64,000 nt of DNA, taken from positions 62,001-126,000 of the forward strand of contig CAZICM010000012.1 in NCBI GenBank assembly GCA_964537685.1, given 5' to 3'. The translations under genes and the position numbers were made by a program. The notes under the pieces are model-generated. The model saw nothing but the letters and a program-made list of their open reading frames with translations. It was not told the DNA's origin and did not search any database. How positions within the stretch are numbered: position 1 is the stretch's first letter; each line of letters begins with the position of its first letter. Origin of the DNA: CAZICM01 sp964537685 (lineage in GTDB: Bacteria; Myxococcota_A; Polyangia; Polyangiales; Polyangiaceae). Shown in pieces: positions 15,085-23,759 of this stretch.

Positions 15085-17177
15085 ATGCCGCTGCATTTAC
15101 AGCGATAGCGACGCTCTACCGCATGGAGCTTCGGGCGCTCCTCCGGGATAGGCGGACGATTGTATTGTCGGTGGTGCTGCCGCTGCTCTTTATGCCGCTG
15201 ATTTTATTTTTATCGTCGCGGGTAAAACAAAGCTCGGTGGAGAGCGCCGAACGCAAGAGCCATAGCTTTGCGGTGATTTATGGAGCCCAGCGCGAAAAGG
15301 CCGAGCCTCTGCTTAAAACGGCGCTGTCGAATCCTTCGGAGGAGGCTCAAAAAAGCGAGGATACGCACCAATCGCCCCTGGTCGAGACCGATGTGCCCGA
15401 CCCTGACAAAGCGCTGCTTTCAGGCTCGATCGACGCCTTTATCGAAACCGTTCAGCAGCGGGATTTACCTCTCAAACCCAAGAGCGGAGCTCAAGCGAAC
15501 GAAAATACAAAAGAGGTGGATCCCAATGAATTGGTATTTGTTGTGCATTACCGCGAAGATCGCCTCGCCTCGGGCGCCGCGGCCAATAAATTAAAAGAAC
15601 GGCTGGCCGGCGCGCGCACGCAGATGCGCTATCGGGCCCTATCCGAAAGAGGTTTTGCCGGCCCTCCCGAACAGGCGCTCCGCTTGAGTGAAAACGATAT
15701 CGCCGGCGCCGAGGAAAAAGCCCGCTCGAGCCTAGGCCGTTTTATCAGCGCGCTCGTGCTTTTGTTTATGCTCGTCGGCGGAGGCAGCATCGCATCCGAT
15801 AGTATTGCCGGGGAAAAAGAGCGGGGTACGCTTGAAACCCTGCTCAGCGCGGGCGCGGGCCGAAGCGCCATCATTACCGCGAAATTTCTTATCGTTCTTT
15901 CGGCAACCCTCGTCACCACCACCATTCAAATCGCCAATCTGTATCTAAGCTATTCGCTGGGTTTGTCGGATGCATCGAGCCCCTTTGCCTTTTCCATGAG
16001 CGCCGGCACCGCTCTATTGCTTTTTCTGCTGTATTTGCCAATGGCCGTGCTGTCGTCGAGCATTTTGGTGCTCGCTTTTGGCCTCGCAAAAAGTTACAAA
16101 GAAGCACAATTGTATTTTTTGCCAATTTCATTGTTGGGTCCCGTGCTCGCCATGGCGCCGGCCATGCAGGGCATCGAGCTCCGGTCGCTCATTTTGATCG
16201 TGCCGCTCGTCAATTTAAGCGTGGCGGCCCGGGATGTGCTGATGCAGCGCGCGGATATCCTGGGCATTTTTATTTCTTGGGCCGTCACCGCGCTGTTTTC
16301 TATTCAAGTCATCCGCTTCACCTCGGGCCTGCTCTCGGCGGAAAGGCTTATTTTGTCGAGCGATCTCGATACAGTGGCCTCGCTGGATGGAGATGCTTTG
16401 TATCAGCGCCATGTTGCGCGCTGGTTTTTGACGCTTTGGGCATTCTTGCTGCTGGTCGCCTTTGGAGGTTCGTCCCTGGGCCTTCAAGGTTCGGTAATCT
16501 TTGGCCAAATGGTTTTTTTGGCGACAACGCTTTGCATTGTTTGGCATTACAAGCTGAATCCCAATCTCGCGCTTTCGCTCCGGGCCCCCAAGCCGCTTGT
16601 ATGGCCCGCCATTTTGATTGGAGCTCCATCTCTATTTCTTTTGCTCACCGGCGCTTCTCAATGGCTGGGCCCCCTATTTCAATTCTCTCAAAAGAATATG
16701 AGCGAATTCACCAAGGGGATATTTCCAGAGGAGTTGCCCGCGTGGCAATTGTTTATCTTGCTGGCCGTATTGCCTCCCATTTGCGAAGAATTGATGTTCC
16801 GCGGAGCGCTTTTGTTTGGATTGCGCCGCCGCCTAAAACCCGTGGCCCTGGTGATCACCGTGGGCCTGGTTTTCGGGCTGTTTCATATTCTTTTATTGAG
16901 GGTGGCCACCACGGGAATCATTGGTATCGTCATTACGATCGTGGCGCTGTGGAGCGGCTCTCTCTATCCTTGCATTCTATGGCACGCGCTCAACAACGCC
17001 ATTCCGATCGTATTGATGCGCACGCAGCTCGCCGAACGGGAAGTCCCGCTCTGGGCTTATGGCATTGCCCTCGCGGGAACGGTGCTGAGCCTATGGCTGG
17101 TTTGGAAAAATAAAAACCCAAATCCGGCTTTTTTGCCGAAGGATCAAACGCCCCGCACGCAGCGGAATCCAATATAA
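15081..17177 (+). CDS. ABC-2 permease fused to a CPBP (CAAX-type) intramembrane protease
   Basis: A 698-residue fusion. Residues 1-400 are a second NatB-like permease (N-terminal helix, long external loop to ~210, then helices with GEKERGTLETLLSAGA). The rest is a polytopic CPBP domain with all three catalytic motifs: EELMFRG (EExxxR), FGLFH (FxxxH) and WHALNN (HxxxN). CPBP proteases cut or bind peptides in membranes and in bacteria serve bacteriocin immunity and peptide processing. The fusion suggests that transport and proteolysis are coupled, perhaps for a processed peptide or for resistance to one. Its end overlaps the convergent SUMF1-type gene by 34 bp. Confidence 0.9.
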   Translation: MNAAAFTAIATLYRMELRALLRDRRTIVLSVVLPLLFMPLILFLSSRVKQSSVESAERKSHSFAVIYGAQREKAEPLLKTALSNPSEEAQKSEDTHQSPLVETDVPDPDKALLSGSIDAFIETVQQRDLPLKPKSGAQANENTKEVDPNELVFVVHYREDRLASGAAANKLKERLAGARTQMRYRALSERGFAGPPEQALRLSENDIAGAEEKARSSLGRFISALVLLFMLVGGGSIASDSIAGEKERGTLETLLSAGAGRSAIITAKFLIVLSATLVTTTIQIANLYLSYSLGLSDASSPFAFSMSAGTALLLFLLYLPMAVLSSSILVLAFGLAKSYKEAQLYFLPISLLGPVLAMAPAMQGIELRSLILIVPLVNLSVAARDVLMQRADILGIFISWAVTALFSIQVIRFTSGLLSAERLILSSDLDTVASLDGDALYQRHVARWFLTLWAFLLLVAFGGSSLGLQGSVIFGQMVFLATTLCIVWHYKLNPNLALSLRAPKPLVWPAILIGAPSLFLLLTGASQWLGPLFQFSQKNMSEFTKGIFPEELPAWQLFILLAVLPPICEELMFRGALLFGLRRRLKPVALVITVGLVFGLFHILLLRVATTGIIGIVITIVALWSGSLYPCILWHALNNAIPIVLMRTQLAEREVPLWAYGIALAGTVLSLWLVWKNKNPNPAFLPKDQTPRTQRNPI

Positions 17178-18232
17178 ATAAATCGGAATTGAGGCTGCGT
17201 CCAATAGCGTTCGGACGCCCGCAAATAATTGGAAGCCGTAGAGCTCCACGCCCCGCCGCGCGCGACCCGTTCGGTGCTCGAGCTGTCCCGTGTGCTCGAT
17301 GTCCACTCCCAAACATTGCCCGCTAAATCCATAATGCCCTGCGGGCTCGCTCCCATTTGATAATTGCCCACCGGACAGGTGCCCGATAATTGTCCAAACC
17401 CTGACCAGCAAGCCTGCGAGCTCGGTTCAACATTGCCCCAAGGATAGGTTTTTCCCGAGGCTCCGCCGCGCGCCGCCCATTCCCATTCTTCTTCCGTGGG
17501 AAGTCTTTTCGTTTGGGAATTGCAATACGCCGCTGCCTGTGTCCAATCCACGCAATTGATCGGATGGTCGCCCTTGCCAGCCGTATTGTAATTGGCGCCC
17601 GCCGCGCAATTTAATCCCTGAGCCGAGCATTGGCCGGTTTTTACGCACAAGGCATAGGCATCGGCGCTGACTTCGGTTGTGTCCATGCAGAAACGGCCGA
17701 CTTTTACGCGGTCTTTTCGATCGCCCATCGAAAAGGAGCCCGCGGGAAGCAAGGCCATTTTTTCAGGGCATACACCGCCCGAGGAGACGGGGGGAGGAGG
17801 CGGTGATGGGCTGGCCGTCATCGAGCCCATCGTGCCCTTCGGGGGAGGTCCAGAAGGGGGCGCGGCGCTCGCGGGCGTGGGCACGACGCCCGAGGATTGC
17901 GCGGATGATGGAGGAGACTCGGCGCCGGGAGGGCCGGACGCTGGGAAAGGAGGCGAATTGTCGGCGGGTTTGGGCGTGCTTTGAGCCGCCGCGGCTTGAG
18001 CGCCGCCCGAAGGCAAAAGCATCACGCTTTTGGAGCAAGCCGCGGTGTCGTAATCAAAGGTTGTGGCGAAACCATAATCCGTGACCGTGACATTGCAGCG
18101 CTCAAAGACGAGCGCTCCCTCGGGCGAAAGCTCGATATTCCGGACATAAGGCCCTATCGAGCCCTGGCATGCACCGACGGCCAACACGAAAAACAACCCG
18201 CCCAAGCCAACAACGCCTTTTTCGCCGCGCAT
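17144..18232 (-). CDS. SUMF1/FGE-fold lipoprotein
   Basis: A 362-residue lipoprotein: signal peptide ending LAVGAC, a Pro/Ser-rich linker (~residues 80-145), then a formylglycine-generating-enzyme-sulfatase domain from GSFSMGD to GFRCV. Family hallmarks are PINCVDWTQAAAYC, RLPTEEEWEWAARGG, PWGN, GNVWEW and GGAW. The catalytic cysteine pair of true FGE sits in the segment between GGAW and GFRC; here it reads LRASERYW and lacks it, so it is more likely a non-catalytic or ligand-binding SUMF1-fold protein, as is common in myxobacterial lipoproteins. Confidence 0.88.
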   Translation of the reverse strand: MRGEKGVVGLGGLFFVLAVGACQGSIGPYVRNIELSPEGALVFERCNVTVTDYGFATTFDYDTAACSKSVMLLPSGGAQAAAAQSTPKPADNSPPFPASGPPGAESPPSSAQSSGVVPTPASAAPPSGPPPKGTMGSMTASPSPPPPPVSSGGVCPEKMALLPAGSFSMGDRKDRVKVGRFCMDTTEVSADAYALCVKTGQCSAQGLNCAAGANYNTAGKGDHPINCVDWTQAAAYCNSQTKRLPTEEEWEWAARGGASGKTYPWGNVEPSSQACWSGFGQLSGTCPVGNYQMGASPQGIMDLAGNVWEWTSSTRDSSSTERVARGGAWSSTASNYLRASERYWTQPQFRFIYIGFRCVRGV

Positions 18233-18264
18233 GCGCTTCCTCCATCATCCCTACGCAGATCGGC

Positions 18265-19662
18265 CTAGTCCATGTGCTCAATCACGGCCGATGCAAACTC
18301 CGAGCACTTCACTTCCTTAGCGCCTTCCATCAAACGGGCAAAATCATAGGTGACGGTTTTTGCGCCGATCGCGCCATCCATGCCTTTGTTGATGAGTTCG
18401 GCCGCTTCCGTCCAGCCCATATGGCGGAGCATCATTTCGCCCGATAGCACAACCGATCCCGGATTGACTTTGTCGAGATTGGCGTACTTCGGAGCCGTTC
18501 CATGCGTCGCTTCGAAAATGGCGTGGCCCGTGACGTAATTGATATTGCCTCCCGGTGCGATTCCAATTCCACCAATTTGCGCGGCAAGCGCATCGGATAG
18601 ATAATCACCATTTAGGTTCATCGTGGCAATGACATCGAATTCTTTGGGACGGGTCAGCACTTGCTGAAGCGTGATGTCGGCAATGGAGTCGCGAATCATC
18701 AGCTTCTGCTTCCACTGGCCGTTTCCATGGGTTTCCCAAAGCGCGAGCGCGGCTTCGACCTCGGCGATGAATTCGGCTTTGTTATCGGGGGGCGCCATAT
18801 CAAAACCGGGCTCAATTTCCCGGGCATTCTCTTCCACGCTGATAGAGGGATTCTTCTCTTTGTTCGACAAGATCCACGATTCGCGCTCGGTGACGACCTG
18901 GCCGCGGAAGGCGCTTTTCGCCAAATCGTAGCCCCAATCTTTGAAGGCTCCCTCGGTGAATTTCATAATATTTCCCTTATGAACGATTGTAACGCTGCGC
19001 CTGTTAAAGCGGAGAGCGTATTCAATCGCGGCCTTCATTAAACGGGTGGTGCCCTCGCGGCTCACAGGCTTGATGCCAATGCCGCTGGTCTCGGGGAAGC
19101 GAATCTTCTTCACCTTCATTTCGTTCTGGAGGAAGGCGATCACCTTCTTCACTTCCTCGCTCTCGGCCTGCCATTCAATGCCCGCGTAGATATCCTCGGT
19201 GTTCTCGCGGAAAATGACCATATTCACCGCGCCCGGATTGCGCACCGGAGAAGGCACGCCGTTGTACCAGCGCACAGGCCGCAGGCACACGTACAAGTCG
19301 AGCATTTGCCTCAAAGCGACGTTGAGCGAGCGAATGCCTTTTCCAATCGGCGTTGTGAGAGGACCTTTGATGCCAACGAGGTATTTTTTATAGGCATCGA
19401 CGGTGCCCTGCGGAAGCCATTCGCCATCGAATTGCTTGAAGGCTTTTTCACCTGCAAACACTTCATACCAGGCGATTTTGCGCTTTCCGCCGTAGGCTTT
19501 TTCAACGGCGGCATCGAATACGCGCTGGCTCGCCCGCCAGATATCGGGGCCGGTTCCATCGCCTTCGATGTAGGGGATAATGGGATTGGAAGGCACGTTG
19601 AGCGTACCGTCCGCGGACATGGTGATTGCTTCACCGCTTGTGGGCTCGGGAAAGGATTTCAT
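18265..19662 (-). CDS. icd: Isocitrate dehydrogenase (NADP type)
   Basis: A 465-residue enzyme of the bacterial IDH I family. NPIIPYIEGDGTGPDIW near the N-terminus, GPLTTPIGKGIRSLNVALRQ with the Ser that can be phosphorylated in E. coli, VRNPGAVNMVIFRENTEDIYAGIEW, KGNIMKFTEGAF and HGTAPKYA (coenzyme loop) are all present. It makes 2-oxoglutarate, CO2 and NADPH in the TCA cycle. It is about 50 residues longer than the E. coli enzyme, mostly from an insertion around residues 260-330. An alternative start is the ATG at 19620. Confidence 0.96.
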   Translation of the reverse strand: MKSFPEPTSGEAITMSADGTLNVPSNPIIPYIEGDGTGPDIWRASQRVFDAAVEKAYGGKRKIAWYEVFAGEKAFKQFDGEWLPQGTVDAYKKYLVGIKGPLTTPIGKGIRSLNVALRQMLDLYVCLRPVRWYNGVPSPVRNPGAVNMVIFRENTEDIYAGIEWQAESEEVKKVIAFLQNEMKVKKIRFPETSGIGIKPVSREGTTRLMKAAIEYALRFNRRSVTIVHKGNIMKFTEGAFKDWGYDLAKSAFRGQVVTERESWILSNKEKNPSISVEENAREIEPGFDMAPPDNKAEFIAEVEAALALWETHGNGQWKQKLMIRDSIADITLQQVLTRPKEFDVIATMNLNGDYLSDALAAQIGGIGIAPGGNINYVTGHAIFEATHGTAPKYANLDKVNPGSVVLSGEMMLRHMGWTEAAELINKGMDGAIGAKTVTYDFARLMEGAKEVKCSEFASAVIEHMD

Positions 19663-19762
19663 TATGGGCGAGCCGATTAGCGTAAGGCGTGCCGCAACGC
19701 AATTGTTTCAATGCATATCGGAATAGATCTCTTCAGGGGCACATGGTAATGGGCGGGCGCTC

Positions 19763-20803
19763 ATGTTTTCGCGCCGCAAAAATCGGTTGTTTAATTCTGC
19801 GCTTCTGCCTTGTGCGTTCGCGCTTTCCCTCGCGCTTTCATACACGGGCAGCGCCGAGGCCATTGTCATCGAACGCATTGTTGCAGTCGTCGGAGAGCGG
19901 GCGATTTTGCTGTCCGAGCTCAGGGAGCGGGCAAGGCCGTATTTGGTGCAGGTGCGGATAAAAGTGCCGCCCGGCGCTCAGCAGGCCGCCGCGGAGTCGC
20001 AGGTGCTCAAAGAGCTCTTAAACAAGATGATCGACGAAGAGCTGGAGTCGCAGGCGGCAAAAAAAGCGGGCGTGGCGGTCAAGGATGACGAGATTACGAA
20101 CGCCCTCGAAAACATCGCGGTGAACCAGGGAATCACGGTGGATGCGCTGTACAGAAGCGCGGGCGCGCAGTCGGGGATGACGCGCCAGGAATACCGCGAC
20201 GAACTGCGGAGGCAGATTCTCGAAGGGAAGATGGTGCAGCTCCGCGTGAAGGGCCGCGTGCGGCTGACGGAAGACGATATCAAGGCGATGTTCGACAAGG
20301 TGGTGCGCGACGAGAAGCGGCGGCGCGAATACCGGCCAGCGTGGATTGTGCTGCGGCTGATGCCCGGCTCGAGCGCGGCGGTGGTTGCCGAGCGAAAAGC
20401 GCAGGCGGAAGAAATTGCGAAGATGGCGCGGCGCGGGGACGATTTTTCAGAGCTCGCAAAGAAGTATTCGGACGATACGGCGACGCGCGATAAAGGCGGC
20501 GATTTAGGGATTCGGGCGCCGCAGGGAAGCCCGAACGCTCTCTCGGGCAAAAGGCCGGTGATGGCGCCCGATTTAGAAACGGTGCTGATGGGGATGGAGG
20601 CTGGGCAGGTTTCAAATCCTCAGCAGGTGGGCGAAGCGATTGTGGTGATGAAGCTGTTGGACCGGCAGGCATCGCGTTACCGGAGCTTTGAAGAAGCGCG
20701 GCCCGAGATGATGCAGAGGCTTCAGAATGAAGTGCTGGAGAAGGCAAAGCGCCGCTGGCTCGAGGATTTGCGGCGGCGCACGCACTTGGATGTGAGGCTT
20801 TAG
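19763..20803 (+). CDS. SurA-like periplasmic chaperone / parvulin peptidyl-prolyl isomerase
   Basis: A 346-residue exported protein. A signal peptide (ALSLALSYTGSAEA) is followed by the SurA N-terminal pattern IERIVAVVGERAILLSEL, a helical chaperone module (~50-180) and one parvulin domain (~195-290: FSELAKKYSDDTATRDKGGDLG). SurA proteins help outer-membrane proteins fold in the periplasm. E. coli SurA has two parvulin domains; this has one, as in many deltaproteobacteria. It converges with the next gene, four bases apart. Confidence 0.9.
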   Translation: MFSRRKNRLFNSALLPCAFALSLALSYTGSAEAIVIERIVAVVGERAILLSELRERARPYLVQVRIKVPPGAQQAAAESQVLKELLNKMIDEELESQAAKKAGVAVKDDEITNALENIAVNQGITVDALYRSAGAQSGMTRQEYRDELRRQILEGKMVQLRVKGRVRLTEDDIKAMFDKVVRDEKRRREYRPAWIVLRLMPGSSAAVVAERKAQAEEIAKMARRGDDFSELAKKYSDDTATRDKGGDLGIRAPQGSPNALSGKRPVMAPDLETVLMGMEAGQVSNPQQVGEAIVVMKLLDRQASRYRSFEEARPEMMQRLQNEVLEKAKRRWLEDLRRRTHLDVRL

Positions 20804-20807
20804 AGCA

Positions 20808-21839
20808 TTACAGTCCGCACTGCGCGTCGGACTGAACGGTGCAGAGATTGTTGATACAGAAGGCGGGCAGCATACAGCCTGGACCGGCCTGGGGATCGCA
20901 GGGGCCGCCATCGGGCGAAGGCGCCATGCAGAGATTGGGCTGACTCTTTTGATCGCAGGAGCCGGCGGCGGCGCAATCAAAGCGCTGGCCATTCATAAAG
21001 CCGCAGGGCTCGCCAGCCCCGGCGAACTGCGCGCTTTTACATGCGAGGGTTTGGGGATCGCAGTACAAGCCCAGAAAGCCGTCGCAATCGGTCAGCATAT
21101 TTGGATCGCAGGCTATTCCTTCGCCGCTGCTCGACGGCTCGCACACATTGTTTCTGCACGCCAAGGGGAAGGCACAGGGCATCTGACCGGGAACGCACAT
21201 CGCGCCCACAGGCTGCTCGGGCACGCAGGTGCCATTGAGACAGGTCAGGCCATCGGCGCAATCGAGAGGAAGATTGCAGGGCGCCGCTTTATCCGAGCGG
21301 GGAACGCAGGTGCCGCATATGTTTCCAAAATTGGGTTTGCAGTAGGCGCTCTGGCATTGCGATGCGTCGCTACAAGCACTGCCATCGGCCAGCGAACCGG
21401 GCAGCGGGCGGCAGGCAAAGATTCCACCTCGAAAGAATTGACTCTTAAATTCATCGCAATTCACCGCATTCAGCCCATCCGTGCAAGCACTCAGCGTCGT
21501 TTCATTCCAGCTATTGCCGGGCAAGAAAACAATGCCCTTGCAAAACAAATACGAGCGCTCGATGCAGGTCTCCATGCTTCCAAAATTCGACGTGAGCACG
21601 TAGGGCGAGCATTGAGCCGTGGCATTGCAGTTGGCCTGGGCGTAACTCATGCAGGCCGCTGTAAGATCGGGTGTAATCGTGCCTCCCGTACCCGAGCCTC
21701 CCATACCCATACCGCCCGTCCCCGACGACGACGAACCACTGCCAAAATTCCGCTCCTCAGGCGAACAGGCGGGCGCGGCGCACAGGCCGGCGGCGCCTAA
21801 AAGTGAAGCAAAAAACCAAATATTTTTGATATGCTGCAT
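20808..21839 (-). CDS. Cys-rich lipoprotein with Gly/Ser linker
   Basis: A ~343-residue lipoprotein. The signal peptide ends at a lipobox around CAAPAC; then comes a Gly/Ser/Met-rich tether (GSGSSSSGTGGMGMGG). The rest has about 35 cysteines in short motifs such as DASQCQSAYC, GTCVPRSDKAAPC and CADGLTC, the spaced Cys pattern seen in myxobacterial surface proteins (Dickkopf-like / EB-like modules). No enzyme motif is visible. The ATG at 21839 is chosen because it directly precedes the signal peptide. Function unknown; a secreted binding or structural role is likely. Confidence 0.75.
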   Translation of the reverse strand: MQHIKNIWFFASLLGAAGLCAAPACSPEERNFGSGSSSSGTGGMGMGGSGTGGTITPDLTAACMSYAQANCNATAQCSPYVLTSNFGSMETCIERSYLFCKGIVFLPGNSWNETTLSACTDGLNAVNCDEFKSQFFRGGIFACRPLPGSLADGSACSDASQCQSAYCKPNFGNICGTCVPRSDKAAPCNLPLDCADGLTCLNGTCVPEQPVGAMCVPGQMPCAFPLACRNNVCEPSSSGEGIACDPNMLTDCDGFLGLYCDPQTLACKSAQFAGAGEPCGFMNGQRFDCAAAGSCDQKSQPNLCMAPSPDGGPCDPQAGPGCMLPAFCINNLCTVQSDAQCGL

Positions 21840-21946
21840 GAGCGGAGAATCGCCTTTTGAGCCGCCAAATGCAATGGCCGCACAGCGCACCGCGACATGC
21901 CGATTGACGAATTACCTACGTATTGGATAACCTTCGTATTGTATTC

Positions 21947-22318
21947 ATGAAAGTGCGAATTGATTGCGGCGCCGACATTCCCGAATGCACTTCCTGCGGC
22001 ACTTGCTGTTTTTCCGAGCTGCCTGAATATGTGCGGGTCTTTGGCATCGATTTCGATCGAATGGATGCGTATGCTCAATCGTTTACGCATTTTATAGGGA
22101 ACCGATGCTTTATGCGCATTGAAGATGGCCGCTGCGCCGCGCTGAGGATCGATCCAGCCGAAAAGCGATTTCTCTGTTCGATTTATCCTATGAGGCCCGA
22201 TGTATGCCGCAGTTTGGAACGGGGGACAGGCGCCTGCCGGGGCGAAATTTTTAGTAAATCAAACCGGTCCGGGGAGGCTTTGATCGAAGCCGCAGCCCTG
22301 CTCAGGAACAGAACATAA
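21947..22318 (+). CDS. YkgJ-family cysteine-cluster protein (Zn/Fe-binding, putative)
   Basis: A 123-residue protein with the family pattern CTSCGTCC near the N-terminus, then C in GRCAAL, CSIYPMRPDVCR. These cysteines form the UPF0153/YkgJ metal (iron-sulfur or zinc) cluster motif. The family has no firmly known function. The ATG at 21947 is taken as start; TTG at 21923 is possible. It converges with the pseudokinase gene with three bases between the stops. Confidence 0.85.
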   Translation: MKVRIDCGADIPECTSCGTCCFSELPEYVRVFGIDFDRMDAYAQSFTHFIGNRCFMRIEDGRCAALRIDPAEKRFLCSIYPMRPDVCRSLERGTGACRGEIFSKSNRSGEALIEAAALLRNRT

Positions 22319-22321
22319 ATT

Positions 22322-23752
22322 CTACGGAGTTGTATCGATATTTGTGCGTATTGGCCCCGCATCGGGCTTAAACTTATCCACGCGCATCGAGACATCTACA
22401 ACAACCGTTTGAGCCTTCAATACGGTGATTGTTCTTTTTTCCTCCGGCGCGTTGGGATGCTTAAAGGTTAAATGACGGCGCCCCGGAGCGACCGCGATTG
22501 GCTTTCCAATCGGCGTCACATCGACATATTCGCCATCCACGTAGATTTCAGCCCAGGGCCTCGCAAGGACGCGGATATACCCCGGATCTTCAACACCCAC
22601 GAGCGCAGAGCCCCCTGTATCCTCGCCTTCCCGCTTCCGGATTCCCAATTCAATTAAAATACCGCCAAATACAATCAATATAAAAACGAGAATGAAGCGC
22701 GAAACCGACGCTTGAAACCACTGCCGGTGCGCCGCCCCTTCGGGCTTTGGAGCCTCCGCAGGGCCAAGCCCGCTTTCTTCAAACACCGGTTCGGTCTCGA
22801 TAAAACGCGCCAAATACAAAGCCCTCGCGCACAGCATCCGCTCGCTCCGGGCTTGGCTTTCGGCCCATTCGGCCGCGATGTCAGCCAATGCATCGCTCAA
22901 GGCTTTTCCATGCTCAAAACGCTCTTCGGGCCTCTTCGCCAAACAGCGCATCACGGCATCGTTCACCGGACGCGAAAGCCCAGGCATGAAAGTGCGCAGC
23001 GCTATCGCCGTCCCTCTCATTTTATGCGGCCGCTCTTCTTCGGAACGAGGCCCCGAAGCCTGCGCGGGATCGCGAAAAGGCAGCTCAAAACTCAACATTT
23101 CATAGAGCATCACACCCAGCGAAAAGACATCCGCCCGGGGCGTGATGGTCTCGCCCAAACGCCGCTCGGGCGACCAATAATCAGGCCGTGAAAAAATACC
23201 CTCCCCTTCCAAAAGCTCGGGAATTGGAAGGTGATGAGGCTCTTTCGCTGCGGAAAATTCAAAGAGTTTTATCGAGCCATCGGGAGCGATCAGCACATGT
23301 TCGGGCATTAAATCGCAATGCACAACGCCCTGGCCGTGCAGATAAGCCAGCGTGCGCGCGATACCGTGGGCGATCGCAATACATACGGCAGGCTCGATCC
23401 GCCGATTCTGCGCGCGCATGGCGGCCAGCACATCGGCCAGCGTATGCCCTTTGGGATCTTCGAAAATCAGCGCGATACCGCCGGACGGCCGCCCAATGGC
23501 CAACAGCTTAAGCACGCCCTCGTGCTCCAAAGGGCCAAGCACCTTGGCTTCGCGCTCCAGCAATTGGCCAAAAGGCGACTCGGCCGATACCGATGGATGC
23601 AGGGTTTTTAATAAAACCGTGCGCAACAGCTCGGGCTCGCGGGCGCGGTAGGTCTTGCTGAACGCCCGGCGCGCAAATACAGCAATCGGCTCGTATTTTC
23701 CGATGGATTTGGGAAGCGACTCGGAAGCGGGCGGCGCTTTGGGCTTGGGCAA
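22322..23752 (-). CDS. Ser/Thr protein kinase-like protein, probable pseudokinase, with PEGA-like C-terminus
   Basis: A 476-residue membrane protein. The kinase fold (residues ~20-290) keeps Lys49, the alpha-C Glu region (EREAKVL), YWSPERR and ADVFSLG. However the Gly-rich loop is replaced by FARRAFS, the catalytic loop is HCDLMPEHV (His145-Cys-Asp147, Met149 for Lys, His152 for Asn), and DFG is EFS (165-167). A transmembrane helix (~345-370) and a PEGA-like domain (WAEIYVDGEYVDVTPIG) follow. It has a TTG start with GAGGA overlapping the upstream stop codon, so it is probably coupled to the gpmI-like gene. It is likely a signalling scaffold rather than an active kinase. Confidence 0.85.
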   Translation of the reverse strand: MPKPKAPPASESLPKSIGKYEPIAVFARRAFSKTYRAREPELLRTVLLKTLHPSVSAESPFGQLLEREAKVLGPLEHEGVLKLLAIGRPSGGIALIFEDPKGHTLADVLAAMRAQNRRIEPAVCIAIAHGIARTLAYLHGQGVVHCDLMPEHVLIAPDGSIKLFEFSAAKEPHHLPIPELLEGEGIFSRPDYWSPERRLGETITPRADVFSLGVMLYEMLSFELPFRDPAQASGPRSEEERPHKMRGTAIALRTFMPGLSRPVNDAVMRCLAKRPEERFEHGKALSDALADIAAEWAESQARSERMLCARALYLARFIETEPVFEESGLGPAEAPKPEGAAHRQWFQASVSRFILVFILIVFGGILIELGIRKREGEDTGGSALVGVEDPGYIRVLARPWAEIYVDGEYVDVTPIGKPIAVAPGRRHLTFKHPNAPEEKRTITVLKAQTVVVDVSMRVDKFKPDAGPIRTNIDTTP

Positions 23753-23759
23753 GGTGTCC

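Noticed and set aside
17144..17177. Overlapping genes as a functional antisense unit
   Set aside because: The 34-bp tail overlap of convergent genes is common and nothing else supports regulation.
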